The position numbers and the translations under genes were made by a program. The notes beneath the pieces are model-generated. The model was not told the origin of the DNA and searched no databases. It saw only the letters and a list, made by a program, of their open reading frames with translations. This document shows, one piece after another, positions 46,016 through 57,299 of a DNA stretch of 64,000 nucleotides (positions are counted from its first letter, which is position 1; every line of letters starts with the position of its first letter). The stretch comes from Cynocephalus volans. Its lineage: Eukaryota; Chordata; Mammalia; Dermoptera; Cynocephalidae. Location: contig NC_084474.1 of NCBI RefSeq assembly GCF_027409185.1, positions 93,809,005-93,873,004 of the forward strand, read 5' to 3'.

Positions 46016-46329
46016 TGTGTGGAACACAGCCAGTGGCTCTGGCGAGCTGTCAGGAAGTTCTGAATGGCCCTGAGGTTGCCAGTCACGCGCACAGCTGGGT
46101 GCAAGTGCCTCCCAGCTCGGGGGAGGGCAGCCTTTTCCATGAGGTTTCTTTTGGGAGCATCTGGCCTTTTCCCGTATCCCTACTTAAACATTAAACATTA
46201 AACCCTGGGCCAAGACGCCACCTTCTGTATCAGCTGACTGTCCTATCAGCTCCTCCTGCACCCTCTGAGGTGGCCTTCCCATCCCCTCCCACTGTGCCCA
46301 CTGGCTGCTGGGCACTCTCCAAGCCCAGG

Positions 46330-46590
46330 CTGGAGCAGGCTGGCAGCTGATGTGTTTATTTGCCTGGTGGCGGGGGCGGGCGGGAAGGCGCGGAGGTAAT
46401 TGGTACATTTTGTAAGCAATCATCTCCTGGCACCTTCTGCTGCAGTGTGTGGGCCGCCAGATTCCGTTAATCATGGTGCAGAGGCCCGGGGCCCCGCCAC
46501 CTGACAGCCCCATCTCTCTCCCCTGGAAGGATGGAGGTGCTCTGCCTCCCTAATGGCGTTATCTGTTATTCCTGGACACATTGCTCTCTC
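46330..46590. promoter_or_regulatory. Unique mixed AT/GC element, regulatory candidate
   Basis: GATGTGTTTATTTGCCTGGT (about 46347), GGAGGTAATTGGTACATTTTG (about 46394), TAAGCAATCATCTCC, CCGTTAATCATGG (about 46464) and CCTAATGGCGTTATCTG (about 46549) are separated by GC-rich blocks. There is no repeat signature. The pattern resembles conserved non-coding DNA, but this is inference. Confidence 0.3.
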
Positions 46591-46844
46591 CTGGCACACA
46601 GAAGGAGCTGGGGCCTGCAGGCGGGCGGGTGATGGGGTGGCAAGCAGGGGATGGCACCGATTCTGGAGCCTGCAGCAGGCCAGGCCCAGCCGGGTTGTCG
46701 GGCCTTGTCTGGGTTGGTCCTCTGCACAGTGAGGCACCTATTTCATCTGCAAGAACACAGGTGGGAGAAACTGATGCCCCACATGCATCATGCTGCTGGG
46801 GGAGGTGGGAATTGATACCAGGTCCTCCTGATTATAGCCACATA

Positions 46845-46995
46845 GTCAGGACCAGCCATGGAATTTGGGGGGCCCACTGCAAAATGAAAAATAATTCAGG
46901 GCTCATTGTTAAAAACTCATTAGTAATTTCAGGATGACCACAGCAGAGCATTAAACAAGCAGAGGGCCCTTGAGAGCTCGATCCCTGGGTGACTG
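46845..46995 (+). mobile_element. Unclassified MER-type repeat
   Basis: CCATGGAATTTGGGGGGCCC, AAAATGAAAAATAATTCAGG, CAGCAGAGCATTAAACAAGC and GGTGACTGCACAGGCCACAC have the feel of a known medium-copy mammalian repeat, possibly a DNA-transposon relic. I cannot name it. Confidence 0.4.
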
Positions 46996-47542
46996 CACAG
47001 GCCACACTGTCCCTGTGTTCTGACACATGCCTGTGTGTGCAAACATGTATACTCATAATGTGTGCACATGTACGTACACATACGGCATCAGGCAGTGCTG
47101 TGGGGGGTCATGGTGGAGTGACCCAGATTCAGGCCTTGTTTCTTCAAAGGCCACGGGCGAAGCCCCCCCTGCCCTCAGTTTCCTCACCACTAAGAGGGAA
47201 CCCAGGACACAGCCCAGCACCAGTGCTGTGGTGAGGTCCAGTGGGGCAAGCTAGCTGGTGACCCTCAAGCTGGGCTCCTGTAGGGAAACATGTTTGGTAT
47301 CATTGTTGATGTTGTTTTTAATGACTGAAATGATGGTCATGCATGGGAAACACAGGAGCAAATTAATCCCTACACAATTAATGAGAGGCCCAAAGTGTGC
47401 TGGTGTGACTCATTCCTGCATTTACTCCACCATGCAGACTCACACATGAACATAGCACCCGCTGGGTGCTAGGGCTTTTCAGGGTAGTGACTTATCCACT
47501 GAGCATTCCACCTAGGCCCAATCAGATTCCTATTTCTAGGCA

Positions 47543-47752
47543 CCCATCCATCCATCTGTTCACTAATTCACTCACAAATTAATTAATTAATTCATCCACC
47601 CCTCATCCATCCACCAATTCATCTATCCGTCTGTCCATCCATCCATCCGTCCATCCATCCATCCATCCATCAATCCATCTATCCATCCATCCAGCAATTC
47701 ATCCGTCCATCCAGCAATCCATGCTCCCATAAATTCATCCATCCAGAAAACT
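47543..47752 (+). repeat. (ATCC)n imperfect tetranucleotide tract
   Basis: CATCCATCCATC-type text with interruptions, including an AATT run (AATTAATTAATTAATTC, about 47577-47593). Purest at about 47637-47672. Confidence 0.95.
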
Positions 47753-47999
47753 CATTCCTTCAGTATGTATTCCCCAAGCTCTCCCTTTATGTCATCCCCT
47801 GAGGATTCAATAATGAACAGTCCACACGGGCTTTGCCCTGGAGGCCCACCCAGGTGGGTAAAAATACCTCCCCATCCCTGAACTCTGTGCAGCACCCAGC
47901 TGGGGTGTGTGGTGGGCTGTGGAAGTGGGTGCCAGGTCGATGAGGTGACTATTCCTTGGGGAGTGGGGGAAGACTCGCTGCCCTCTTTTGGAAAGTCTC

Positions 48000-48150
48000 T
48001 TAGTGTATCTGTGCCCCAGTCTTTTCATCTATAAGATGGAGGTAGTTATAATACTTCCCCTCCCAGGATAGTTGTGGGGGATTAAAAAAGTTAATTCAAA
48101 TAAGGCATTTAAAATGGTGCTGGGCATGCTGTTAGTGAGTGCCATGTTAG
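48000..48150 (+). mobile_element. MIR SINE
   Basis: CTTTTCATCTATAAGATGGA, GATAGTTGTGGGGGATTAAA and GGTGCTGGGCATGCTGTTAG match the MIR 3' half. Confidence 0.65.
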
Positions 48151-49429
48151 CATGAGACGTACATGTAACTTCTAAATTTATATTTTACATTTAAAAATAT
48201 TACAGCTTGATAGGAGGGTCTGTCTGGTCCCAGCCAGCATGCTAGTTAAGAAAATGAAGTGGCGGAGAAGATGCAACAGAAAGAGACACACATGAAACCT
48301 TTCTTGGGATGGACAGTGAGTCAGACCCACCTAATCACTGACCCCAAAAGGTACGGCTTGGCATTGTTTCTGGAAGCTTCTATTGCACACCATGGCTGGA
48401 ATGTGTCTTCCACTTGTTTATATACCAACCAAGCTGGGCACAAACGCTTGAAACCCAGTGCAGTCAGAGCAGTGATGGGGGGTGAGGGGACACAGTACCC
48501 AGGGAGCTCAGAGGAGGGACAGCTGTTCCTGTTTGGGGAGTAAGAGAGAGCCACAAGGATTAATCCAGGTGGTTTCATTGCACAAGGAGAGGAGGGCATT
48601 CCCGCAGGAGGAACCAGCATGTGCAAAGGCCAGAGGTGGCCACTGACTAGAAGTTACATTGTGCACTTTCCAGAAATGAAGGCTGGCTGGGTTGGGTTTG
48701 GAGATAAGACCCATTCTGCAGGTGGGTAGACTGAGGGGGGGAGGAGGAAAACCATCATTTATCGAGTGTCCCTAGCCCCCCAGACATGGTGCATGCTCCC
48801 AGGCAGCTGTCACTCCCCTTCTTAAGATGCACAAACAAGTTCAGAGAGATTGTGTGATGGGCCCAGGCCTCAGGTGGTCAGGGCAGGGCTGGACTTGACT
48901 TCAGGTCTCCTGGCTCTTGGTCCAGGGCTCTGTTCTCTCTTCCTGGGCCACAGAGGATGGGGGTTGTTAATAGGAACAGAGAGAAGGGAATGGGGTTTGT
49001 GTTTCTGGATGAGAGGGTTCTCAACTTCCGTCCTGTTCTTGACCTTCCACGAGGAAGACAAACCCCAGCCCACTGAGTGGGTGGTGGACAGACCCCTCAG
49101 CTGCCCCTTGAGAGTTAGAGTGGCCAGGTTAATGGCTCCTGGGAGCCATGGCTGAGGGTCCAGTACATGCAGAGTTGGGGCTTGCCAGACCTTGCTGGGC
49201 AGGCAGCCTTGGCCTCTCCCAACGGCAGCATGGCCTGCCTGGAGAACGGCTCCTGGAGTATGGCCCCAACTGCAGCAGTCCCCCCTGAGGCGCACAGAGC
49301 TGGCCTCGGGGCAGCCTTTCTCTGCTGGGCGGGGGAGAGATGCTGCCTGTGGGAGGCGGACTCTGATCTGAGCAGCTCTGCCCTCCACTTCCCGGCCCTG
49401 GCCTGCCCTGGCCTCGAAGTCCTTCATGA
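48151..49429. other. Mostly unique sequence
   Basis: An AT-rich transition at 48160-48250 has no clear feature. A reverse MIR/L2-like stretch may span 48700-48900. No exon is supported. Confidence 0.4.
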
Positions 49430-49745
49430 GGACAAGTGCTGCAGCCTCCTCACTGGCCCCTGCTCTTTCTCCCCTGCCCCCCATCACAATCAGATTCACC
49501 TTCTCAAACCTTCACTCTGATGTGATTGCTTCCTACTCTAGAACCATCGAAGGCTCCCCACCAGCCTGGAACCATTCAAAGGTGTATGGACTTCATGAGA
49601 TTTCAAGCCGCTCTTCTCATCTGACCGACTCTCTCCCCTTGGACTTCCCTGGTCCCCTGTCTGACACCCACGAGCTCACCCCCTGCAGCTCCTTTCTCTG
49701 TTCTCTGGAAACTGTATCAGGGTCCTCTCCTCCTTAAAGCCATAC
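49430..49745 (+). mobile_element. L2-like LINE fragment
   Basis: TGTGATTGCTTCCTACTCTA, CCATCGAAGGCTCCCCACCA and TCCTCCTTAAAGCCATACAT are compatible with a diverged L2 sense copy. Confidence 0.4.
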
Positions 49746-49868
49746 ATAGCTCCCTAGTGCCGTCATTCTCAGGCTGGTCTCTGCGGGACTTGGACGATAT
49801 GCCAGCCTCTGCTTCAGCCCCCATCAGGCCTCCCTTCCCACCTGAAATCCCATCTCAGGTTCCCCGGG

Positions 49869-50497
49869 CCGTGCCCTGAGACGGGAGGCGGGGCCGTGCC
49901 CTGAGACGGGAGGCGGGGCCGTGCCCTGAGACGGGAGGCGGGGCCGTGCCCTGAGACGGGAGGCGGGGCCGTTCCCTGAGACGGGAGGCGGGGCCGTGCC
50001 CTGAGACGGGGAGCGGGGCGGTGCCCTGAGACGGGAGGCGGGGCCGTGCCCTGAGACGGGAGGCGGGGCCGTGCCCTGAGAGGGGAGGCGGGGCCGTGCC
50101 CTGAGACGGGAGGCGGGGCCGTGCCCTGAGACGGGAGGCGGGGCCGTGCTCTGAGAGGGGAGGCGGGGCCGTGCTCTGAGACGGGAGGCGGGGCCGTGCT
50201 CTGAGACGGGAGGCGGGGCCGTGCTCTGAGACGGGAGGCGGGGCCGTGCTCTGAGACGGGAGGCGGGGCCGTGCTCTGAGAGGGGAAGCGGGGCCGTGCT
50301 CTGAGACGGGAGGCGGGGCCGTGCCCTGAGACAGGAGGCGGGGCCGTGACCTGAGACGGGAGGCGGGGCCGTGCTCTGAGAGGGGAGGCGGGGCCGTGCT
50401 CTGAGAGGGGAGGCGGGGCCGTGCTCTGAGACGGGAGGCGGGGCCGTGCTCTGAGACAGGAGGCGGGGCCGTGACCTGAGACGGGAGGCGGGGCCAT
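49869..50497 (+). repeat. 25-bp G-rich minisatellite, 25 copies without length change
   Basis: Units of GTGCCCTGAGACGGGAGGCGGGGCC start at 49871 and every 25 bp to 50471 with no insertion or deletion. Variants are GTGCTCTG, GTGACCTG, GTTCCCTG and AGAGGGG/ACAGGAGG forms. The adjacent variant pair ACAGG then GTGAC recurs at 50321/50346 and 50446/50471, 125 bp apart, which suggests five-unit duplications. The plus strand carries G3-G2-G4 runs per unit, so G-quadruplexes are plausible. On minus every frame is free of stops, which creates open frames of 227 and 262 codons made of 25-residue Pro/Arg/Ser repeats; I judge these non-genic. Confidence 0.97.
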
Positions 50498-51049
50498 GCA
50501 CGTTTGTGAGCGGCTGCCTCCCCATACCCCTTTCTTGAGGATTTAAGCTGTCAGCCTGGTGCAGACTCTGTGAAGCCTGAAGTAAGAACCTATTGAATTT
50601 GATTTGTCCCAAACCCTTTAAACCCCAGAGCTTGGCTGTCCTGCTCCAGCCTCATGAGGTGACTTGTGACTGCTGGCCCCCTGGCCCTTCCCTGCCTCTG
50701 TGTCCCTTCTCTCCTTGGAAGGTTCCACCTCTTTGGCCCCCAGAGATCTTTGTCTGAAGCTGAATCAGCTGCAGAACCAAGATTCCTACACGTTCCCACT
50801 GGAGACTCAGGGCCCCCGCTGGCCTCAGGCATGGGATGCTCGTAGCTCCTGAGGGCGGATGGGGGTATCTCTTGGCTTGGGCTGGGTCCCTGTGCACTTT
50901 GAAGATACCTTGAGGTCTGAGCTAGGAGGCTCATCTCTGAGGGAGCACAAGACCCCTTCCCTCTGGCTCTGTCAGTGGCTGCTAGGGCACTGCTGAGTGG
51001 TTAGGTCCTGGATCTGGTCAGTCATTGGTGTTTGTCCTCAGCAGTGTGA

Positions 51050-51235
51050 CCAGAACTTGGGTCTTGGAGCCTGGAGGCTGAGTTCATGCCCCAGCTTCTC
51101 CACTTATCACTGTGTGACCTCAGGCAAGTTACTTAACCTCTCTGAGCCTGTTTCCCTGTCTATGAAATTGGGAGATCTCCATGTTTGTTGTGAGTTTACA
51201 ATTAGTTCACAGACATAAGGTGCTTAATATGTGAA
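51050..51235 (+). mobile_element. MIR SINE, well preserved
   Basis: CTTATCACTGTGTGACCTCA, GGCAAGTTACTTAACCTCTC, TGAGCCTGTTTCCCTGTCTA and AGGTGCTTAATATGTGAAAA follow the MIR consensus order. Confidence 0.8.
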
Positions 51236-51414
51236 AAGCTCCTGGTGTTTAGCTGGCAGTTCTAGTGGAGCACCTGGGCCCGTCTCCCCGTGCCTGCTAT
51301 GGCTGGCTCCACGGCCAGGCCTGATGTTTACCTTATTGCTTCTCCTAAAAGCTGTGGTCATAGCCTTCCCTTTGGGGCTTTGAAAATGAACATGACTTCT
51401 CTGTCTTTTTACAG

Positions 51415-51492
51415 AAGAAAAGGCTTTCTAGCATCAAACGAGGCTCTGACACCATCTCAAAGTGCTATCGATCTGTCATCACAGAGGCGCAG
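51415..51492 (+). other. Candidate internal exon (78 bp) with strong splice sites
   Basis: The sequence CTTCTCTGTCTTTTTACAG|AA before 51415 is an excellent acceptor with a possible branch point near AACATGAC. GCGCAG|GTGGGT after 51492 is an excellent donor. The enclosed 78 bp is exactly 26 codons, and two of the three frames have no stop. One reads KKRLSSIKRGSDTISKCYRS and onward to TEAQ, the other a Ser/Gln-rich string. It is not in a repeat I know. If real it would be a phase-neutral exon of a plus-strand gene whose other exons lie outside this window or are unseen. With no neighbouring exon found, a chance pairing of splice sites is also possible. Confidence 0.3.
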
Positions 51493-51499
51493 GTGGGTG

Positions 51500-54400
51500 G
51501 TGGGGCAGCTCTCTGCAGCACGCTGCCCCTGGAGAGAGATGAAAGCCCGCTGGGTCAGTGGTCCTGTGTTCTGGCTTGTCTCCTCCGACCCATGAAGAGG
51601 GTCAGCCCTGGGGTGTGGGGTCAGCGATTTTGAGGTTCCTAGAACCCCTGGGCCTCCAACTTGTGGGGCAGGTGGGAGCCAGGCATGGTGGCCCCTTCTC
51701 AGCTTACTTGAAAGGAGAGACTCTCTGTTAGTCAGCACCTTGGACAGAGCCACAGGGAGGAGAGAATTTGCTCCTGGCCATGCTTTGGTGGCCTCAGAAG
51801 AGGGACATCTGCCAGAAGTGGTGGGGGCCGGGGCAGGGCGTGAAGGCAGCTGGTGTTGTGGAGGTTCTGGGCACCCAGTTTCCTTTGGGGTGGCCACAGG
51901 GGGGCTCGAGGTGGACAGAGCACCCACAGCCCATCAAGGGCAGAGGGCTCCGTGAAGCATGGTTTTACTGGGGGCCAGTGGAACTGCGTCCAAGGCTGGG
52001 GGTGGGGTGGGGCACTGGGTGGGGTGCCCTTGGCTCTGGGGCCTGAATGCGGTGTCAGTGTGAGGACACGTAGGAGGGAAGACCACCCCACCCCACTCTG
52101 GACCACACATGTGCTGTGTTTTAGGGGCAGTCATGTGGGGCTCCTGGAGAGGGGCTTCTTGACCTGCTCTGTGACCGCTTGACCAGTGCATGCTGACAGC
52201 TCTGCCTCAAGCTCCCCTTCTGTGTCACTGCTCCTCAATCCGGCTGTTGCGGAAGCTGCTGGAGACACGCAGCCTGCATGGGGGCAGCTGGGAGGATGGG
52301 GAGTCCATGCCGCAGGAGCAGGGCTCCCCCTGGGCCTCCACGTCCCCACCAGGACACTTCTGGGTTATGTGCAGCTCCCGTGGCAGCCTGTGAGAGAGAC
52401 CCTGAGTCTTTGGTGTCCAGGGTCATTTCCTCCCCAGAACTTGGTCAGCCCCTTACTCTGGACAGGAGTGTGGGGCAGGCCACCTGAGTTTCTGGTTTAG
52501 TTGTGCAATGCCCCTGCTGGAGCAGTTGGGGCCTGCCCTTGGCCTCCCCGAGCCTCAGGGCCTGCATTCGTAAGGTGGGGGTATAGCACCCGACTCCCCG
52601 GGCTGGAGATTAAATGAGGTAAATGTGGATAAAAACGACTTAGTAGGAAAAGTGCTGTGTGAGGGGCTGGGTGCGGGCTGGGGACTCAGTGCTTGCCACG
52701 TGCTCAGTGTGGTGGTGGGAGTTTTACACGCCGGCCCGCGCTGATCTCTCCTGGCAACCCTATGATCGTTCTCTGCCCCTTTCTGGCTGTGTGCACTCTG
52801 CACCTTGGCTTCTTCCTCTAGGAATCGGACACTAACTGTTTCCCCTAAGTGAGCCCGCACCTCACTGAGAGTGAGCCTCGCACCTGCCTGCTTATCGCGG
52901 TCCTCAGGAATAGCTAGTTGGAGGTGGGGGACTGAGAGCTGGGCTGGCCAGGGAGGGTGAGTCCCTGGGGGGGGACGCAAGGACTCTGCCTTTCCTTCCT
53001 CCTCCTGGCTGTGGCGGCAGTTCTGCAGGTTGGCTGTGGATGGGCTCTGCTCCGGCAGGCCTGCCTAGAGGAACCCGTCTCAGAGGGCAGGCCCGGCTAG
53101 ATGGACAACTCTGCCGTGCTAAGCACGTAGTGGGACCCCTGGGAAGATGGGCAGAAATACAGCCTTCCCTCTTAACGACAGTGCGGTGGAAGCAGGGGGC
53201 ATCCAACACACAGGACGTTTATGTGCCCTAATAAAACAGAGGCTGTAATTCTCTCCTTATTCCCCGGCAGAGCCCGGGGGAGCCGTGTGCCCTCTGAGTC
53301 ACCTCTGGAGATCCATGGAACCAAAGCGGCTGGGGACTCCAACCGAGATGTAGTGGCTAATGTCCCAGAGGGCAGCAGGGTCAGCGAGGGGGAGACAGGC
53401 TGGGGATGGGGGCCATGAGGAACTTGGCTGAGTGCTGACTTGAGGCAGGGCTGATGGGAGTGGATGAGGGGGTGCAGAGGACCCGGGGAGACTGCAGACT
53501 GCTCGGTGTGGGGGGCTGGGACAGACCTTGAGAGGGGATGGTAAACTCCTCTCCTGGCTGCATGGCCTCGGGCCAGTCCCCTTCTGAGAAAGGGGCTCAG
53601 TGCTCCCTGCCCCGCCGGTGGGCATTGGGTGGAACCCAGAGTGTAAAAGCGCTTTCCCGAAGCCTGCAGCCCACAGGCAGGGCCACTGTGCGGGTCTGTC
53701 AGTGTAGCTCATCACCCTGGGCCAGGGTCCCAGCCTCACTGTGCTTGTCTCAGGCCCTCAGTGCCTCGTCAGTGTTCCTGGGGGTCCTCTCTCTGCTGGT
53801 ACCTGGGGGGCTTGTGGTCATCTGGAGGGCACGGGGTTAGATGTTGTCGAACAGGTGTCTCTTCTGCGGTACTTTGACATACTCCAGACCATGTGTCTCT
53901 TCAAGAGGCGAGGCTGTAGGCAGGACCATTTTCTGAGATCTCTTTGACCTGGAATCTTTTTTCAGTAGCATCTACTGGGATGTCGTGTTTTGTGCGACAG
54001 GAGTTTTGGGACTGCCGCTTGGGAAGGTGGTGCTGTTCCTCCATCGTCCAATGAAGCAGCACTCAGAGGGGCTGCATGACTTTCTCAAAGGTGTGGATCC
54101 CTTGTGCAGTGCCACGTGGCTTCCACCATGGAGCCAGAAGACCCTCAGAAAGAGACAGTGCAGGGGTGGGCTGGGACAGCAAGGCCTGGGTCCCAGTGAA
54201 ATCCCCAAAATGTCCAGGCAGAGCAAAAGCCAGGAGGGGGAGTCAGGTGACCTCGAGGTGCAAGGAGGAACCCCCCAGTTGGGAGAGGAAGCCTGAGCCT
54301 GCTGGGGGTGGAGTGACCAGGTTTCTCAGGGTAGAGGCCCCTGCCCTGGATCTAGGTGCTGACCTGGGCGTGGTTGCCTGGTCAGGGCCCCCAGAAGGGA

Positions 54401-56150
54401 CAGGTTCCCATGAGGAAGAGGGGAGGACCTTTGGGCTCCTCCCCAGTGCCCGCCACATGCCCGACTGCGAGTGCCCTGCCTCGGAGTGGCCACCTCAGCC
54501 CGTTCTACAGGACACTGAGGCAGGAGGGGCTGAGCAGCTTCCCAGGGCGGTGCAGCTGAGCACAGAGCCAGGGCTTCAGCCACCTCCTGGAGGGACATAT
54601 TCCCAGCAGAGCCTGACCCTTGTGGCTTCCAGCTCTCATTGGTCACATTTCCAGATTCTCTGAAATCCCTGCTTTGCCTCAGGCTGGCTCTTTGGGTCCA
54701 TTCTGTCTGCATGTTTATATTTGGGAGGGAGACCTCATGAAGAGGGTGGGCCGTGTGCTGGTGAGGAAGCCAGTTCTGGAGGCCAAGACACTTCTGAGGC
54801 CCCTCTGGCCCTGGCCTGCTGGTGGCCCTTGGCTGGTCATGTCCCTTCTCATCTGGGAAGAGGACATTTGAGCTCAGTGGGTGACAAGAGTCATTTGAGC
54901 TAGGAAAGCCAAGATCTCAGAGGTGGGTATGGAGGGACAGGTAACGTGGGTGGCTGGGAAAATGCGGAGCCCACCAAGGCCCTCCCACCCCTCTGGCAGC
55001 GGTTGTTTCTTTGCTCTACCACTAGGTGCCAGCCAAGGAGGGAAGAGGGTGGCCCGGAAGCAAAATAGAGCCTTAGCCCAGCCTCTGTGGGATCCGGGGG
55101 CTGGGATTTAGGGAAGGTGTTATCTGTTCAATGGGAAGCTTGTTCCACAATACGCTGTGGTCTAAATTAGAAACCCCAGCATGGTCCTGGTTACAAATAC
55201 CACACTCCCGATGACACGCTGATGGCTGCAGGGAACAGAGGCACACGTGCCAGCAACCTTCACCGCAGGCCTCATGACCTGGGATGGGGACGATGGACCT
55301 GCTGTGTGCCACGCCCTGCCCATGTGGACCTGGTTTCCCGGAGCCCTCATGTTGGGGGTGGCGCTGGCAGGTGCTGCCTGTGGGCTGTGTCTTGGGATGG
55401 GGGTTCTGAGGGCCCTGTGGGCTCCCCAGTGGGGTGGTGAATTCCCCTGTGACCCAGGGCTTAGAGTCAGGGCAGAGGGGCCCAGCATAGCCTCTTCCCC
55501 AACCCAGGCGCCCCCCCACCCAGCACCCAGTAGGACAGTGCTGGCTCTCCAGGGAGGGCGCTGTGTGGTGGTGGTGGGAATCCTGTTCACGGGGACCCTC
55601 ACTCCGAACACTGGGGTGAAGCAGCTCTTGCCTTCCCACACCCCATGAACTTTCTCCACCCAGGCCTGATTGGGCTGGGGCTGGGCTCTCTGGGGGCCTG
55701 TGGTCAGCTCTGCTTGCTGCCGTGGTCTCGGGCAGGTGTCATCACCCAGCAGGTGGAAGGTGAGGAAATGGAGGCTCCGCGGTGGGCAGTGGCCCAGGCT
55801 CGGCAGGCAGGACGGATGGGCACTGGGTCCCCCATCTTCCTGTCCTCTGTCATCTCTCCTTCCCACAGTGCCCTCCGCTCCTCTCCATACCCCACGTCCT
55901 CACCCGCCTCCACTGCTTCCTCACAAAGAGTTTATGCTCTGTCTCTGCTCTCCCACCCGCCAGTCAGCCCAACCCACTCAAGGGGAGCTGCTTGGGTGAC
56001 ACAGTGGGGGGTCGGCATCTCCCAGAATCAGAGGGTGTGAGCAGCCAACCTCAGCCAGGGTGACAGCAAAGAAGTGCCAGGGACTCTGCTGTGGGCCGTG
56101 GACCTCTCCCTCCCCATCAGCCATGCACAAGACCCAGCTCCCACTGCTGC
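51500..56150. other. Long unique stretch, no gene established
   Basis: 4.6 kb of GC-rich unique DNA. A strong acceptor-like site (CTCCTTATTCCCCGGCAG) ends at 53270 but has no convincing donor partner. Open frames at 52190-52393 and 55247-55648 look protein-like in places but lack splice or start support. No repeat family stands out. Confidence 0.4.
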
Positions 56151-56154
56151 AGGC

Positions 56155-56405
56155 CGAAGTGCCCCTCCCAGAGATGTCCACGTCCTAATCCCTGGAAACT
56201 GTACACGTGGCCTCTGAGGTGGGGAGAGTGCCTGGATTAACCTAGTGGGCCCTAAATGCCTTCACAAAGGGTCCTCATAAGAGGGAGGCAGGGGGAGATT
56301 TGAAGCCGAAGAGGAGGAGACCACGGAGCAGAGTCCACAGTGAAGCAGCCACCAGCCAAGGAGCCCCCAGAGCCCCTGAAGCTGGAAGAGGAGAGGGTGC
56401 TTGAA
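56155..56405 (+). mobile_element. MLT1-like LTR fragment, interrupted by a SINE
   Basis: GTCCACGTCCTAATCCCTGG, AAACTGTACACGTGGCCTCT, CCTAAATGCCTTCACAAAGG, GTCCTCATAAGAGGGAGGCA and a purine-rich block match the 5' two-thirds of an MLT1 LTR. The 3' third is not clearly found after the SINE. Confidence 0.65.
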
Positions 56406-56410
56406 ATGCT

Positions 56411-56609
56411 CTTTCTTCTTCTTCTTCTTTTTTTTTTTTTTTTTTTTTTAAAAAAAAAGACCGGTAAGGGGATCTTAATCCTTGACTTGGTGTTGTCAGC
56501 ACCACGCTCTCTGAAGTGAGCTAACCGGCCATCCCTATATAGGGATCCGAACCTGTGGTCTTGGTGTTATCAGCACCACACTCTCCCGAGTGAGCCATGG
56601 GCCGGCCCC
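56411..56609 (-). mobile_element. Dimeric tRNA-Ile-derived SINE (t-SINE/CYN type)
   Basis: Read on minus, unit 1 starts GGGGCCGGCCCATGGCTCAC (A-box-like TGGCTCACTCGGG at 56597-56585), continues GGTGCTGATAACACCAAG and has the B-box GGTTCGGATCC (56553-56543). Unit 2 starts GGCCGGTTAGCTCACTTC, repeats GGTGCTGACAACACCAAG and ends CCCCTTACCGGTC. A 9-T run follows, acting as a Pol III terminator, then about 22 A and an AAG-rich tail. Both units resemble tRNA-Ile (TAGCTCA, GGTGCTGATAAC anticodon-arm region). SINEs made only of tandem tRNA-Ile units are known from colugos. Flanking TGCTTTCTT and TGCTCTTTCTT may be a decayed target duplication. Confidence 0.85.
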
Positions 56610-57169
56610 ACACTCTGCTTTCTTGCTGTCCTGCCATTGTGTCTGTCTTGCCCACTGGTCTTGATGCTCCCTTGGGGAACTGACTGGTCTGACCTCCTGG
56701 GCTCCAGCGTCCAGCAAAGTCCTGGCTCTGAGATGACTCCCTATAAATATTTGTCAAAAGCTTCAGGAAAGGTCCTAGAGGCACCACCCACTTTCATGGG
56801 AAGCCTCTGTACGCCTGGCTGGGGTTCCCCACACCTTTCCAGGCAGACAGGAGTGGTCTCATTGCTGGAGGCAGGTCTGAGTCCATGGCTGGGGTCGGTT
56901 TGCTGGAGGCGTGTACAGAGGAGGGGTCCCGGCTGCTCAGGCCTCTGCCTGCCTGGAGATGCCCCAGCCTTTTCTCAAGCATATTGCAGACACGACCTTC
57001 ACATCTTCTGCAGGAAATGGTCACTTGGAAATCTTGAACTACTCTGGAAGGCAGTGACCTTCTGGCCCCACTTTTATGAACTTCCAGGGACACTCTGGTG
57101 ATGGACACGTGCACCGTGGCCTGAGCGGGCCTGAGAGCTGTGCAAGGGCGTGCAGGGCGGGGCCCTGGC

Positions 57170-57290
57170 AGGGAGGAGGGGGCGTCAGTGGAGCGATTAT
57201 TATGGAGCTGACACTAGCCATAAACCTTAATGCCTTTAAAACCTGTTTTTGATATTAAACTTTACTAACCATTTAATACCCCTTGCCAGG
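57170..57290. promoter_or_regulatory. AT-rich unique island (enhancer candidate)
   Basis: GAGCGATTATTATGGAGCTG (about 57191), GCCATAAACCTTAATGCCTT (about 57218), TTTTTGATATTAAACTTTAC (about 57246) and ACCATTTAATACCC (about 57268) lie between GC-rich blocks. HOX/CDX-like CATAAA and TAAT cores are visible. There is no repeat signature. Confidence 0.4.
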
Positions 57291-57299
57291 CTCTGAGCA

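Noticed and set aside
45407-46194. Cys/His/Thr-rich open frames across the CA tract
   Set aside because: They appear in several frames on both strands and simply translate a CA-rich cryptic repeat.
49824-50612. 262-codon minus frame as a proline-rich repeat protein gene
   Set aside because: It is explained entirely by a stop-free 25-bp minisatellite. There is no promoter, splice or poly(A) support.
52190-52393. Protein-like open frame
   Set aside because: No convincing acceptor, donor or Kozak start, and overlapping frames are equally open.
53221-53418. Possible terminal exon after the acceptor-like site at 53270
   Set aside because: The acceptor is strong and the frame is short and protein-like, but there is no donor, no poly(A) signal nearby and no partner exon.
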